Counted from the first letter of the stretch, positions 12,111 to 22,650 are shown. The stretch is DNA of 64,000 bases from Imbricaverruca yamaguchii (GCA_034440575.1 JAOTOL010001656.1:1901501-1965500); one strand, 5' to 3'. The notes: generated by a model from the letters alone, not told the origin. Program-made: numbers and translations.

Positions 12111-12192
12111 GGCTGAGCGACCTGCCGCAATATTCGTAGGCTACATTTGAAACATAATATATGTTCCGAATCCTACGCGATGTTATCGATAT

Positions 12193-12553
12193 CAGCCGTG
12201 TGGTCAGGTCACCCATCGTTGTCGAGACCAGCCGTGCGATCAGGTCACCCATCGTCGGGGCCAGCCGTGTGGTCAGGTCACCCATCGTTGTCGGGACCAG
12301 TCGTGTGGTCAGGTCACCCATCGTTGTCGGGGCCAGCCGTGTGGTCAGGTCACCCATCGTTGTCGGGGCCAGCCGTGTGGTCACGTGATCCATCGTTGTC
12401 GAGGCCAGCCGTGTGGTCCGGTCACCCATTGTTGTCGGGGCCAGTCGTGTGGTCAGGTCACTCATCGTTGTCGAGGCCAGCCGTGTGGTCAGGTCACCCA
12501 TTGTTGTCGGGGCCAGTCGCGTGGTCACGTGATCCATCATTGTCTAGGCCAGC
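12193..12553. repeat. 36 bp minisatellite, ~10 copies
   Basis: Core GGTCACCCATCGTTGTCGGG then GCCAGCCGTGTGGTCA repeats at 36 bp. One early unit lacks 3 bp, and a subtype reads GTCACGTGATCCATCG in place of GTCAGGTCACCCATCG. All frames are open on both strands because 36 is a multiple of three, so the open frames are not evidence of coding. Confidence 0.95.
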
Positions 12554-13295
12554 CAACAGGCGGAAGATGTGGTTAATTTGAACACACGGGTGACAAATGT
12601 GTCTCGAGGAAATCGAGGTGCGTGAGGTGTGATCATCGCCAGGTGCCGCACCCATCCTTCGATCGCTCTTGTCCAATGTACGTCAAAGGGAAGGCAGTCT
12701 TAGTAATGCAGTGCGCCAGTCACCTCGCTTATCGCCAAACTTGGCAAGTGCGCGAGCAATCTATCCAAAGGTGTCCTGTGCAGCTACGGCTAGACACAGC
12801 ACCACGATCACCACACAGCAGCAGCGCACAGAGGCCAGACAGCTACTTGCTGAACTCAGTGCCCTGCTGACAGCATTTGGGATCTTCCGCACATCTTTAA
12901 CAGGCTCAGGTAGTCTGGCCTTGGGCCAGCATTGTTAAGCCGAGAAGGCGGGTAATTTGGCATCACCATCACCAACAAAGCACAATCCAGGCGTGTCCGG
13001 GGCTTATTCCCCTTTGGTGGCAGCGGCAGGGTAGGCGGCGGTCGCAAGTGCCACGTCGAAGGTGGACCAGTACCTTGGAAGAAAGGTGGCCACGCTAACG
13101 ATGGCAAATATTCCACGTGACGGGTCAGGTATGGTTCAGAATGGACAACTATTCGAGTTTCTCTCACAAATACGATTTGCTGTCATCTATCCAGGAAGGT
13201 ACAGCCATTGCACTGGTTTGGACACGGTGAAATCTCCCTACACTTGGAAGTAAACCTGGCCAGAACCTGAAACTTGGGCAGAAAGCAACACTGTT
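12554..13295. other. No gene seen
   Basis: Moderately GC-rich. Two overlapping open frames at about 12620-12940 look alanine- and serine-rich but match nothing known, and no splice or start context singles one out. Confidence 0.4.
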
Positions 13296-13349
13296 ATGGG
13301 CGCCATATGATCAACGTAGTCGATGCGCCATCAAGCCCAAATAACTAAC
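13296..13349 (+). mobile_element. LINE 3' tail fragment
   Basis: ATGGGCGCCATATGATCAAC followed by GTAGTCGATGCGCC and AAGCCCAAATAACTAAC is a clear copy of 15000-15054. It ends 34 bp before the 27 bp array, which in turn runs into the RNase H LINE body, so array and LINE pieces are interleaved. Confidence 0.8.
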
Positions 13350-13382
13350 AAAAGACCTGTCACTCTCTGCGGCGGAGAAAGC

Positions 13383-14037
13383 ACGTGCTTCACCACACTA
13401 CCGTCGGCCACATGCTTCACCACACTACCGTCGGCCACATGCTTCACCACACTACCGTCGGCCTCATGCTTCACCACACTACCGTCGGCCACATGCTTCA
13501 CCACACTACCGTCGGCTACATGTTTCACCACACTACCGTCGGCCACATGCTTCACCACACTACCGTCGGCCACATGCTTCACCACACTACCGTCGGCCAC
13601 ATGCTTCACCACACTACCGTCGGCCACATGCTTCACCACACTACCGTCGGCCACATGCTTCACCACACTACCGTCGGCCACATGCTTCACCACACTACCG
13701 TCGGCCACATGCTTCACCACACTACCGTCGGCCACATGCTTCACCACACTACCGTCGGCCACATGCTTCACCACACTACCGTCGGCTACATGGTTCACCA
13801 CACTACCGTCGGCCACGTGCTTCACCACACTACCGTCGGCCTCATGCTTCACCACACTACCGTTGGCCACATGCTTCACCACACTACCGTCGACCACATG
13901 CTTCACCACACTACCGTCGGCCACATGCTTCACCACACTACCGTCGGCCACATGCTTCACCACACTACCGTCGGCCACATGCTTCACCACACTACCGTCG
14001 GCCACATGCTTCACCACACTACCGTCGGCCACATGCT
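13383..14037. repeat. 27 bp minisatellite, ~24 copies
   Basis: Core TTCACCACACTACCGTCGGCC followed by ACATGC repeats at 27 bp with very few substitutions. Because 27 is divisible by three, frames stay open on both strands (up to 256 codons); the predicted nine-residue repeats have no codon bias signature and are not believed. The array is sandwiched between a LINE tail (ends 13349) and LINE coding debris (from ~14065). Confidence 0.97.
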
Positions 14038-14064
14038 CTAGAGCACATAGGCTCCTTTCACGGC

Positions 14065-15054
14065 TACGTTCCGATGTATACAGACTGATCTAAGACTGAT
14101 TCTGGTGTTGGCAGTGCATTTGTTATTGGTTTCATGTCGCTATCATTATCTTTACCACTCGATGCAACGGTATACACATCGGAGCTGGTTGTCATCACCA
14201 AAACACTCAGTTTTATTGAAGTAGGGCGGGATACCTCGCACGCCATTTTTACCGATTCACTCAGCAGCCCTTGGGCACTAGAGCAGTTTAACTGACCTGA
14301 CCCCATTGTGCAGGATATTCTGCGGTGGCTCACATTACTGGATCAAGCTGGGAAGACTATTGTCCTCTGTTGGATTCCGAGCCATGTCGGCATCACAGGG
14401 AATGAGACAGCGGATGCGGCTGCGAAACATGCAGCCCATGCCCCATACCAGAGGTCTATGCCACTCGCAGCGAGGGAACATCACCATTCAATTACGACCT
14501 TCGTTTTTGAAAAATGGCAGAATAGCTGGAACACCTTGCAGGACAATAAATTACGAGCGATTAGGTCATGCATTGGAGAGAGGGCCTCGTCCTACCGTAG
14601 GACGGGGCGGGACGAAGTCATGCTCTGCCGCCTTCGACTTGGGCACACTCATCCAACACACCACTATCTGCTCTGTGGAGAGTACAGGCCAAACTGTCCT
14701 CGATGTTGCGCACGGCTGTCAGTGCGTCACGTTCTGATTGGGCGCCCTCTGATGGGCGATGATCGCAAACGCCTCTTTGAAGTCGTGCAGTCGCTGTCAC
14801 CCCGCGATCTCCTGGGTGATCACTCGCGCGCGGCAACTTCGGAACAGCTTCTTCGCCATCTTTCAGATGTCGACTTCAGATCGATATATACACCTCACTG
14901 GCATGTAACACTAAACTATCGGGATGACCTGCCTGTATTCTCTAAATTGGTGTACCACTGTTGAACCGTTCAAGACCATTGGTGCCATCTAACATTGCTA
15001 TGGGCGCTGTATGACCAACGCAGTCGATGCACCCCTAAGCCAAAATAACCAACC
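14065..15054 (+). pseudogene. I-group-like LINE 3' end: RNase H domain plus 3' tail
   Basis: One frame runs from about 14077 to the TGA at 14962-14964. It shows an RNase H fold in order: first aspartate in YTD (14077-14085), glutamate in TSEL, aspartate in FTDS, then CWIPSHVGITGNETAD at about 14368-14415, the usual RNase H signature of I-superclade non-LTR elements. A zinc-finger-like segment (LLCGE..PNCPRCC...LSVRHVL) follows, as in I-type ORF2 C termini; the expected last cysteine (ECP) is replaced (GRP). In-frame TGA codons at 14086-14088 (replacing the glycine of DGS) and 14293-14295 kill it. The reverse transcriptase and endonuclease are absent; the 27 bp array abuts the 5' side. The 3' tail at 15000-15054 (ending AATAACCAACC) recurs at other loci. 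Confidence 0.85.
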
Positions 15055-15306
15055 GAGAAGTGTGACGAGTGGACCCAAAGGACAACGGGACCTGTGAACT
15101 TTCCGTCACCTAAGTCTACGGATTCCGATGATGCAACACGTTCTATTTACTTCCCAGGTTTTCGCAAGGGAGTGTAAGCTGTTTTATAGAGTGTACACAC
15201 GGAACTTGACAGTGAGAACGGGCCAACTGATGATGACAAGCTAGTTCATTGTAGGATATATTTTCGATACCTGAAAGAGATCCGCTTTAAGGTTAATACC
15301 CACGTG
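15055..15306. other. No gene seen
   Basis: Short unique stretch between the LINE tail and a microsatellite; nothing recognised. Confidence 0.4.
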
Positions 15307-15373
15307 ATATGTATGTATTTATGTATGTATGCATGCATGCATGTATGTATGTATGCATGCATGTTTGTATGTG

Positions 15374-15458
<85 letters not shown>

Positions 15459-15476
15459 GTATACATATATACATAT
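15307..15476. repeat. Compound microsatellite (TGTA/TGCA)n-(TA)n
   Basis: ATGTATGTATGCATGC-type tetranucleotides (15310-15380) pass into a pure TA run (about 15379-15448), then an imperfect TATG tract. It should extrude as a cruciform easily. Open frames across it are simple-sequence artefacts. Confidence 0.97.
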
Positions 15477-15890
15477 TGAAAAACGATATTTGTCGATTTG
15501 GTTAAAAGTGTCCAGGAATTCCAAGAAGCCTGCTACGTTAAATCCACAAAGGTCCTCTACGAACATGAACGTCGGTGTCAGCCAGCCGTGTGAGTTTCCT
15601 CCCGACTGGTCTGATGCCGATTGCCAATCACACGCAGTGTTCTCAACTCCCAAAACAGTTCCATTGGAAACGGACGCCGCTCTGTGCAATTTGCTGCCGT
15701 ATCTGGTCGCCCTCCTGTGGATGTGGGTGTGGAAACACGATGTTGTTTTGTTTGGGATGGAATCTCACTGTGCCGCCGGGTTGCAGTTTGAATTACCCCA
15801 CTGTGCTTCGGACTGTGTCCTCCCCGTATCAACATGCTTTTCACAAATTGTGACAGTGATGTCGCTGACAACCTATCGTTACCTTTTCAG
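15477..15890. other. No gene seen; ends in a good splice-acceptor-like motif
   Basis: The sequence has no recognised family. At 15871-15890 a pyrimidine-rich tract ends in CGTTACCTTTTCAG, just before the GC-rich open stretch that starts at 15891. Confidence 0.4.
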
Positions 15891-16678
15891 CGGCCGCAGT
15901 CGGGCAGGCGTCTCAGCTGAACACGTCGCACGGCGTACCGGCCACGTCACCGGTGTGGCCCTCCACGGCCGGGTGCGACGAGGCCGCGTCCGCCGACCCG
16001 GCGCCGCCACACCTGGCCTCTGCCGGCAGCGCTGAGTGGCCGGCACACCCTCCGGCACACCCGCCGCACCACGCCAGCAGCGGCGCCGCTGCTGGCGTAC
16101 CTGCTGGCGTGCCCGCTGACGTGCCCGCTGACGTATCTGCTGGCGTACCTGCTGGCGTACCTGCTGGCGTGCCTCCTGGCGTGCCTGCTGGCATGCCTGC
16201 TGGCATGCCTGCTGGCATGCCTGCTGGCGTGCCTGCTGGCGTACCTGCTGGCATGCCTGTGGTTCCGCCGGCCGCCTCAGCGTCAGGTCCAGCCGCGGCC
16301 AGCCGCCCTCAGCACGCCCCGACACCCGCGGCCCAACGCGTGTGGACGTCCCGATGCGGTCCGACCAAGCCGGAGCCACCTGGGCCGGCACCGCCTGGGC
16401 CGCCGGTGCGCACGTACAGCAGACGGAGACGCGGCGGCGGCGGCGGCGGCAGGCCGACCGTCGGGCCGACCGGCGGGCCGACCCTCGGGCCGACCCTCGG
16501 GCCGACCGGCGGGCCGACCCTCGGGCCGACCCTCGGGCCGACCGGCGGGCCGACCGGCGGGCCGATCCTCGGGCCGATCCTCGGGCCGATCCTCGGGCCG
16601 ACCCTCGGGCCGACCCTCGGGCCGACCCTCGGGCCGACCGGCGCCACCGAGGCGAGGCGAGCCGCCGGCACAGACTGA
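15891..16678 (+). CDS. Candidate terminal exon, Pro/Ala/Gly-rich, unknown protein
   Basis: I do not recognise a gene. A single frame is open from the AG at 15889-15890 to TGA at 16676-16678, about 262 codons. It sits behind a convincing acceptor (TACCTTTTCAG) in a sharply GC-richer block. The first ~65 residues are not repetitive (for example QASQLNTSHGVPATSP) and then give way to a GVPAGVPAGMPA run from a 12 bp repeat (16085-16260), a proline-rich linker with PVRTYSRRRRGG, and a GPTLGPTGGPT run from a second 12 bp repeat. Against coding: the repeats keep other frames open too, no domain is seen, and no upstream exon is identified. It could equally be a CpG-rich non-coding block. Treat as a hypothesis. 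Confidence 0.25.
16085..16262. repeat. 12 bp repeat, ~15 copies
   Basis: CTGCTGGCGTAC and variants (CTGCTGGCATGC, CTGCTGACGTGC, CTCCTGGCGTGC) in tandem. It lies inside the candidate exon and would encode alternating Val/Met-Pro-Ala-Gly. Confidence 0.95.
16443..16645. repeat. 12 bp repeat, ~17 copies
   Basis: GGGCCGACCCTC, alternating with GGGCCGACCGGC and GGGCCGATCCTC. It would encode Gly-Pro-Thr-Leu/Gly in the candidate exon frame. A similar 12 bp unit (GGGCCGTCCTCT) forms the array at 20572-20945 on the other side of the foldback element. Confidence 0.95.
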
Positions 16679-17466
16679 GGCGGACACGCGACCTTACCTC
16701 AACACCGGGCAGCGCACTCGGCCCCGTAGTGAGTGGCTGTGGCCGGCGAGCCGTGATCGGAGCCCACTACGGCTGCCAAGTGCATCAAACATTTCCATCT
16801 GCTAAGTTGAAGGAGTAACTTCAGATTAACCTGCTTTGCCTTTCCGGTCAGATCCTCACACCCCTTCTCGTGAGGAGTGAGGATGGGGATATTTATGCTC
16901 CCTCTAATCTCGAAGCAAGGCGTTGCACGAAAACGAAAGTGGTGTCATCGGAAAGCGCTCGATGAGTAGGGCCAAACACCACTCCCACAATTTTATCCTC
17001 GCGAAAAGCGAAGTCACGACAAGTGGTTTATGGGATCACCACTAACGTTATGTCTGACTTGGTGTTTATTTTGTGGAGATACAAACTACTGGGAATCAGA
17101 AATTGATGGGGAAATCAAATTTTGAGTCATCTACTATCTTGAGTTTGTATTTTTTGTTATGCGTGGAGCGCACCGGGAAGCGTGGTTTTAAGTCAACTTG
17201 GCCTCATAAAAGTATTAACTTTAGCCAGAATCTTCGATTGTAAGCAGCAAGTGGGCAAATATGCAAAACAAATCAAATGCCGAAAGTTTCATTCAAAACT
17301 TTTCGGTTAAAATGTCACGATTAATTATACTTTTTTGGATATGACTTCACTTGATCTTGCCTAAGGCGGTGACCGTAGATGACCTGACATACAAAATTTA
17401 TACGCAGCGTGTCAAATTGATGTGGGAAAGGTATGCCAAATGTAGGCTCGCTGCCACGCGAGGTCT

Positions 17467-17694
17467 TTTCACCATCCACGGAAAACGTTAGGAGGGCGTA
17501 AAGTGACCCCCTACCTCCAGAGACTGGGCAGGCTAATGCCATAGGTGCATCTCTGACGCGGTCAAACGACGGAGTGTTGCTAATATTCACTTTTCACCAT
17601 CCGCAAGAAACCTTAGGAGGGCGTAAAGTGACGGGGCGGGCTAATGCCACAGGTGCACCTCTGACGCTGTCAAACGATGGAGTGTTGCTAATGA
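17467..17694. repeat. Two-copy ~115 bp tandem duplication in left foldback arm
   Basis: The block from CTTTTCACCATCC through GGAGGGCGTAAAGTGA, CTAATGCCAYAGGTGCA and GGAGTGTTGCTAAT occurs twice in a row (17467-17587 and 17588-17694). The right arm (18470-18540) has a single copy, so the duplication arose after the arms formed. Confidence 0.85.
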
Positions 17695-17909
17695 AGTCCG
17701 CCCACCAGTTGCATGGTGGACAATTACCCAGCGCTCAGCGGTCGCGTCTATAAAGTGGACTCGTGACAGCGCACCATTGTGCCGATCAAAGCATGGCCTC
17801 CCCATTGAGTCTGGACACCGGGCTGGCCATGGTCGCCATGGTCGCCATGGTCGCCAGGTTCGGACCGCCGTCCGAGGACATCTGGCGCCGATGACAGGGA
17901 TGCGTCTCC

Positions 17910-18200
17910 GATGGCTTTGGCGCGACGCCTGGTCTCGGCCGTCTCCGATGGCTTTGGCGCGACGCCTGGTCTCGGCAGTCTCCTGATGGTTATGGCGCGA
18001 CGCATGGTCTCGGGCGTCTCCTGGTGCCCTTGGAGATGGACGCTAAATGACCTCGCAGTCGGCGCGCCCTTAAGCCAAAATAATCAATCAGTGATGCCCT
18101 TGGAGCGACGCCTGGTCTCGGCCGTCTCCTGATGGTTATGGCGCGGTGCCTGGTCTCGGGCGTCTCCTGGTGGCTATGGAGCGGCGGCGCCTGGTCTCGG
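17910..18200. repeat. ~37-40 bp repeat in foldback loop
   Basis: GCGACGCCTGGTCTCGGCCG with TCTCC and GATGGCTTTGG or GATGGTTATGG recurs about five times across the loop and inner arm ends, interrupted by the LINE stub at 18036-18094. Confidence 0.8.
18025..18105 (+). mobile_element. 59 bp LINE tail-only insertion with 11 bp duplication
   Basis: TGCCCTTGGAG at 18025-18035 and again at 18095-18105 flanks 59 bp that match the LINE 3' tail (CGCAGTCGGCGCGCCCTTAA then GCCAAAATAATCAATCA). It is a retrotransposition event truncated to the last few dozen bases, landing in the loop of the foldback element, so it is younger than the foldback. Confidence 0.85.
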
Positions 18201-19059
18201 CCACACAGCGCCAAAGCCATCAGGAGATGGCCGAGACCAGGCGTCGCGCCAAAGCCATCGGAGACGCATCCCTGTCGTCGGCGCCAGATGTCCTCGGACG
18301 GCGGTCCGAACCTGGCGACCATGGCCAGCCCGGTGTCCAGACTCAATGGGGAGGCCGTGCTTTGATCGGCACAATGGTACGCTGTCACGAGTTCGCTTTA
18401 CAGACGCGACCGCTGAACGCTGGGTTCACCGTGCAACTGGTGGGCGGGCTATACCAGCAACACTCCGTCGTTTGACCGCGTCAGAGGTGCACCTGTGGCA
18501 TTAGCCCTTCCAGTCTCTGGAGGTGGGGCCCACTTTACTCCCTCTGTTTTCTGGTTGTCTGTCCTCTGGCCCTCTGGTTTTCCACGGAAAGCGAAAAAAG
18601 ACGTCCGCAGCGCGCATAAATTTGGCATACCCTTTCCCACGCCAATTTGACATGTGTGAACGTTCTGAGGTCAGATTGCTTGGGGCTTTTGATAGTTTTT
18701 GAGGTCAGGTTACTCAAATGTAACGGTCACCAAGTTACTAAAAGTCGAGTATGATCACCTCCAAAGAAGTTCAGTTAGTCGTCACTATTTAGCGATTTTT
18801 CATGACTTATTTGTGTTGCATAATATATTTGCCCATTGGGGTTAAAATGAAAGATTGTAGCTAAGGTATGCATTTTTGTATTGGCCTAAGTGTACTTAAA
18901 GCAACATTTTTTTTTCGTTGTTCTCTACCCAATAGAAAAGAAAGTCGAGAATAGAACACTGAACATTTCGAACATTACAAAATAGGTGGGTAACTTTGTG
19001 ACCATGGTCGATCTCTTCTTCTTCTGATTCCATATCAGTTATTTAGACAAAATCTTCCC

Positions 19060-19172
19060 CAATCTGGCTCGGGGAATGAGCCCCAGAGCCAAACACACCC
19101 CAATCTGGCTCGGGCATGAACCCCAGAGGCAAAAACACCCCAATCTGGCTCGAGGCGTGAGCCCCAGAGCCA
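19060..19172. repeat. ~38-40 bp repeat, 3 copies, right foldback arm
   Basis: CCCCAATCTGGCTCGGG followed by TGARCCCCAGAGCCAAA occurs three times. GGCTC...GAGCC pairs inside each unit to give a small hairpin. It is absent from the left arm, so it is an arm-specific expansion. Confidence 0.85.
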
Positions 19173-19352
19173 AAAATATTGTCAGTCGTGACCTCAGCAG
19201 CCCCATAGCGATGCAAGTTTCTTGGTGGGGAGAGCTTTCCGATAACATCTCTTTCGTTTTCGTGCGACGCTTAGTTTGGGGGTTAGAGGGGTCATATAGC
19301 GACACTCCTTAGACAGGGGTGTGAGGATTTGACCGGAAAGACCGCAGATTAA

Positions 19353-20571
19353 GATGAAAATGGATTGGTAAGATTGCATGGCCTTTTGGTGATGGCTTGA
19401 TTCGAGCCTGCCGTCGCCGTCGCCGTCAACCCGTCGCGTCGGATCCAAATGGTCAGGCATTTCGGTCGAAGCGCCTATAAATGGAAATAATTGACTCATC
19501 ACCCGGTCAAATGTCATCAGCATCTCATGACGGTCGATGGCACCAAAACGTCTGACCATTTATTTTGGTTGCTATTTTTGTTTTGAAACTATCCCTGCAG
19601 GAGATTATTGGGAACATACAGAAGCTGGGCGGATCTGGCACCTGGACGATTGTCACTGGCGATGGCGCCATTGCTGTGGAGCCGTGCTGTTCTGACACGG
19701 CTCGGGGCTGAATTGTGTGACTTTTTCCAACTAGTCGCCCGCGATGAGGAGCCAATTACTACGTCCATCCATATCGCCTCCAGTCGTTGGTGTCGCCGAG
19801 AAAATCCAGCGCCACCGTTTGCGAAGAAGATCGTTTATTGATGACGACCAGTGAAGTTGATAGTCTCGCAAGTGTGCGCGAACCGTGGCCGCCGGGCGCT
19901 GGAAAACACTACTGGGTACACACGATAAGGTAGCTCGGGTCTGCCACACGCGCCCGCTCCAGGCAAATCTCCACCACTGATCGGGCGGCAGCTGGCGCGC
20001 AGCCGCCGCCCCGTACCGTCGCGGCGAGCACACCAGTTCAACACGCGCTGGTATGGAGGCTTGGTATGGGCAGGGCATGGCGAGGGTGACTGGCCAGAGG
20101 GCAGGACAGACAGCTGGCCCGCCGAACGGCTTGACGCGCAGACTGCCGGGTTTCGGGAGGGCGCGGGCCGTTTACACTCTACGGTGGTGGGAGAGGTCGG
20201 GGCTGGTCCACACATCACGCCCGTGCTGCGGGCGGCCAGAGACTGACGTCACGTAACAGGTGGCGGCCGCCAGGACGGCCATCTCGGAGCGACGCCGCAC
20301 GCGTGCCAACCGCCGGCAACCGTCCTCCACCAAGTGGAGATGGGATCCACCAGCACAGACTGGCTGTGCCACGGTGCGATCTCGCCGCCACACTGTCCGC
20401 AGGCCGTGCGGCCGCTGCTCGTCTCGGCTGCCGGAGATGGAACACGTGCGACTGCCCAGTCACGCGGTGCGACCACACGAGGCGCTCGGCACGACCCACG
20501 TCACCGCCGGCGGCGTCTGCCACAGCAGCGTTTGTGTATCGTCACCGATCAGCGAAGCGGCCCTCCGCTGG
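19353..20571. other. No gene recognised; GC/CpG-rich from about 19,950
   Basis: Open frames on both strands overlap across 19730-20570 as expected in GC-rich DNA. None carries a domain or signal I recognise. GCCGTCGCCGTCGCCGTC-type trinucleotide repeat lies at about 19410-19428. A promoter/CpG-island role is possible but unsupported. Confidence 0.4.
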
Positions 20572-20945
20572 GCCCTTCGCTAGGCCATCCGCTGGGCCAT
20601 CCGCTGGGCCATCGGCTGGGCCGTCGGCTGGGCCGTCGGCTGGGTCGTCGGCTGGGCCGTCCTCTGGCCTGTCCTCTGGGCCGTCCTCTGGGCCGTCGGC
20701 TGAGCCGTGGGCTGGGCCGTCCTCTGGGCCGTCCTCTGGGCCGCCCTCTGGGCCGTCCTCTGGGCCGTCCTCTGGGCCGTCCTCTGGCGGCCTCGGTGGG
20801 TCGCCGTCCTCTGGCGGCCTCGGCGGGTCGCCGTCCGCCGTCCTCTGGGCCGCCCTCTGGGCCGCCCTCTGGGCCGCCCTCTGGGCCGTCCTCTGGGCCG
20901 TCCTCTGGGCCGTCCTCTGGCGGCCTCGGTGGGTCGCCGTCCGCC
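20572..20945. repeat. 12 bp GC-rich repeat, ~31 copies
   Basis: CTGGGCCGTCCT and variants (CTGGGCCATCCG, CTGGGCCGTCGG, CTGGGCCGCCCT), with two CTCTGGCGGCCTCGGTGGGT inserts near 20787 and 20808. Frames remain open on the plus strand because the unit is 12 bp; the predicted GPSS/AVLW peptides are artefacts. Confidence 0.95.
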
Positions 20946-21082
20946 GGCCGCTGTCTGCTCGCCGCTACATCACTTGCTCGTGAATAATTGAGTCTGAAAC
21001 GAGCGGAGCGCAGCGGTCAGGTGGGCGGCCGTCGCTGCCGTTTCGGACGGCTGGGGAGGGTGGAGCGTGGATGAGCTTAGGC

Positions 21083-21332
21083 GAACGACCCACAGACGAC
21101 CCACAGACGACCCACAGACGACTCAGACGACTCACAGACGACCCACAGACGACTCACAGATGACCCACAGACGACCCACAGACGACCCACAGACGACTCA
21201 CAGACGACTCACAGACGACCCACAGACGACTCACAGACGACCCACAGACGACCCACAGACGACTCACAGACGACCCACAGACGACTCACAGACGACTCAC
21301 AGACGACTCACAGACGACCCACATATTACACC
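21083..21332. repeat. 11 bp repeat, ~22 copies
   Basis: GACGACCCACA alternating with GACGACTCACA. The unit is not a multiple of three, so reading through it cycles three frames; not coding. Confidence 0.97.
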
Positions 21333-22650
21333 ACCTGGCTGAAATCGACCGAGGTGACTGTTCGACGTGGTGTTCGCGGCGACTGCTCCCGGGTTACCGG
21401 CACCCCGCCAGTGATCCGGGTACACAGTGCGTGACGTGAAGTGTGGCGCGCGACACCACACAGCGCGTCACGATACGATGTGTCACAAGAAGTGTAACTT
21501 GTGACGTGACTGTGACACGGCACAGTGCGACACAACGCAAGGTGTGACGTGATGTGTGATACCATACTGCACATTGTGTCGTGGCGTACTGTGTCGTGCT
21601 GTGAGGTATTCTGGCCAGGTATGTGGTGTGTTGGTGTGACTGAAACCATGGGTGTAACCACGGATTCGTAGTTGTGGGGGGGGGTACGAATAAGGGACGC
21701 GGGAAATTTGAAGAGGATAGAGGGGCATGCCCCCCACAAAACAAAATTCCTTGGAATTCAGCCACTTTTTCAATGTCATTGTCAGCCACTTGAATTCAAT
21801 TTCAATGTATTACAATTTTTCAGATTTACTATTGTTAAAAAGGATTATTTTAAGGACATCAAAATTAGCAAGTGAACACGATTTCACGATCACAATAGAG
21901 CAATGCTGTATGTTAAACGTTGCCCTCTTCTGGCAGGAAAAACATATACTATTGGTCGATGGTTTTATGGTTGAAAATATGGACCTACAATTATATTTCC
22001 CATGTTTCCCTGTTTTGCTGGCAAAAATGTGGATGCAATGACAACCGGGGTGGATAAAGTGTGTGGCACCGAGGGCATATACCCCCACGTGAAGGGTGGT
22101 GTCCCCCAGGCCAGGAGAAGGCGTCCCTCTGAAAAGATTCCAGTGTACCCGCTCGAATATTTCGGCCGGAGGCGCCCCTATGAAATAAAAGGCCGAGTTT
22201 TTTTTTTCTCAGGAAGGTCCGAATACATCCCTCCACCTCGAATTTTGCACCCAAAGGCGCTTTCGTAATGGCGCCGCTCCAAAGAAATGGCGCCCCTCCA
22301 GACAAGTTGCCCCCATGACAATTCCTGGATCTACCCCTGATTACAACATTGCTCTCTCGCGGTTATGAACTCCGGCCAGTTATAAAATTGTGCGCATTCA
22401 CGTGTGGCTTCTCTTGAAAAATTAACAACTTCCGTCGAACCATTAAGAGGAAAGCGGTAATTTGAAGAAAAAAGTTGTATATTATATATTCGGAACAGCA
22501 ATGTGGCAGTCTAAATGACAAAACAGCGATGTGAGCACCGTCCGATCAGGTTATGCCGGATTTTTTTGGGAGCTCCTAGTCATAGGATACGAGTGTTTGC
22601 TATCAAAACGGCTACAACCAAAAAATGTATTTGATCCTCCTATTCCTATT
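21333..22650. other. No gene; degenerate GTGTGACGTG-rich patch and low-complexity
   Basis: 21420-21620 is rich in GTGACGTG/GTGTGACACG phrases that resemble the 40 bp array at 24.5 kb. 21640-21660 (GACTGAAACCATGGGTGT) resembles, inverted, the edge of that array at 24530-24550. 22060-22330 holds loosely repeating GGCGCCCCT-type phrases. No gene or RNA seen. Confidence 0.5.

Larger units (their letters stand above)
16826..19352. mobile_element. Giant 2.5 kb foldback element bounded by TTAA
   Basis: TTAA at 16826-16829 and 19349-19352 bound a body whose left arm (16830 to about 17960) is the inverted copy of its right arm (about 18200-19348). The inner arms are almost identical: 17761-17940 matches the complement of 18205-18390 with a handful of changes, apart from two extra CATGGTCGC units on the left. 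The outer arms are visibly more diverged but still match in order, including TTTCCGGTCARATCCTCACA at each end and GCACGAAAACGAAAG inside. Each outer arm resembles the 840 bp TTAA elements. The loop (~17960-18200) holds a short GC-rich repeat and a 59 bp LINE stub. No transposase frame is present, so it would be mobilised in trans, if at all. Confidence 0.85.

Noticed and set aside
13323..14093. Open frames with nine-residue repeats on both strands
   Set aside because: A 27 bp repeat without stops gives open frames on both strands; near-identical units give no synonymous signal.
20000..20571. GC-rich open frames as host exons
   Set aside because: Both strands are open, no domain is recognised, and no convincing splice pair delimits them.
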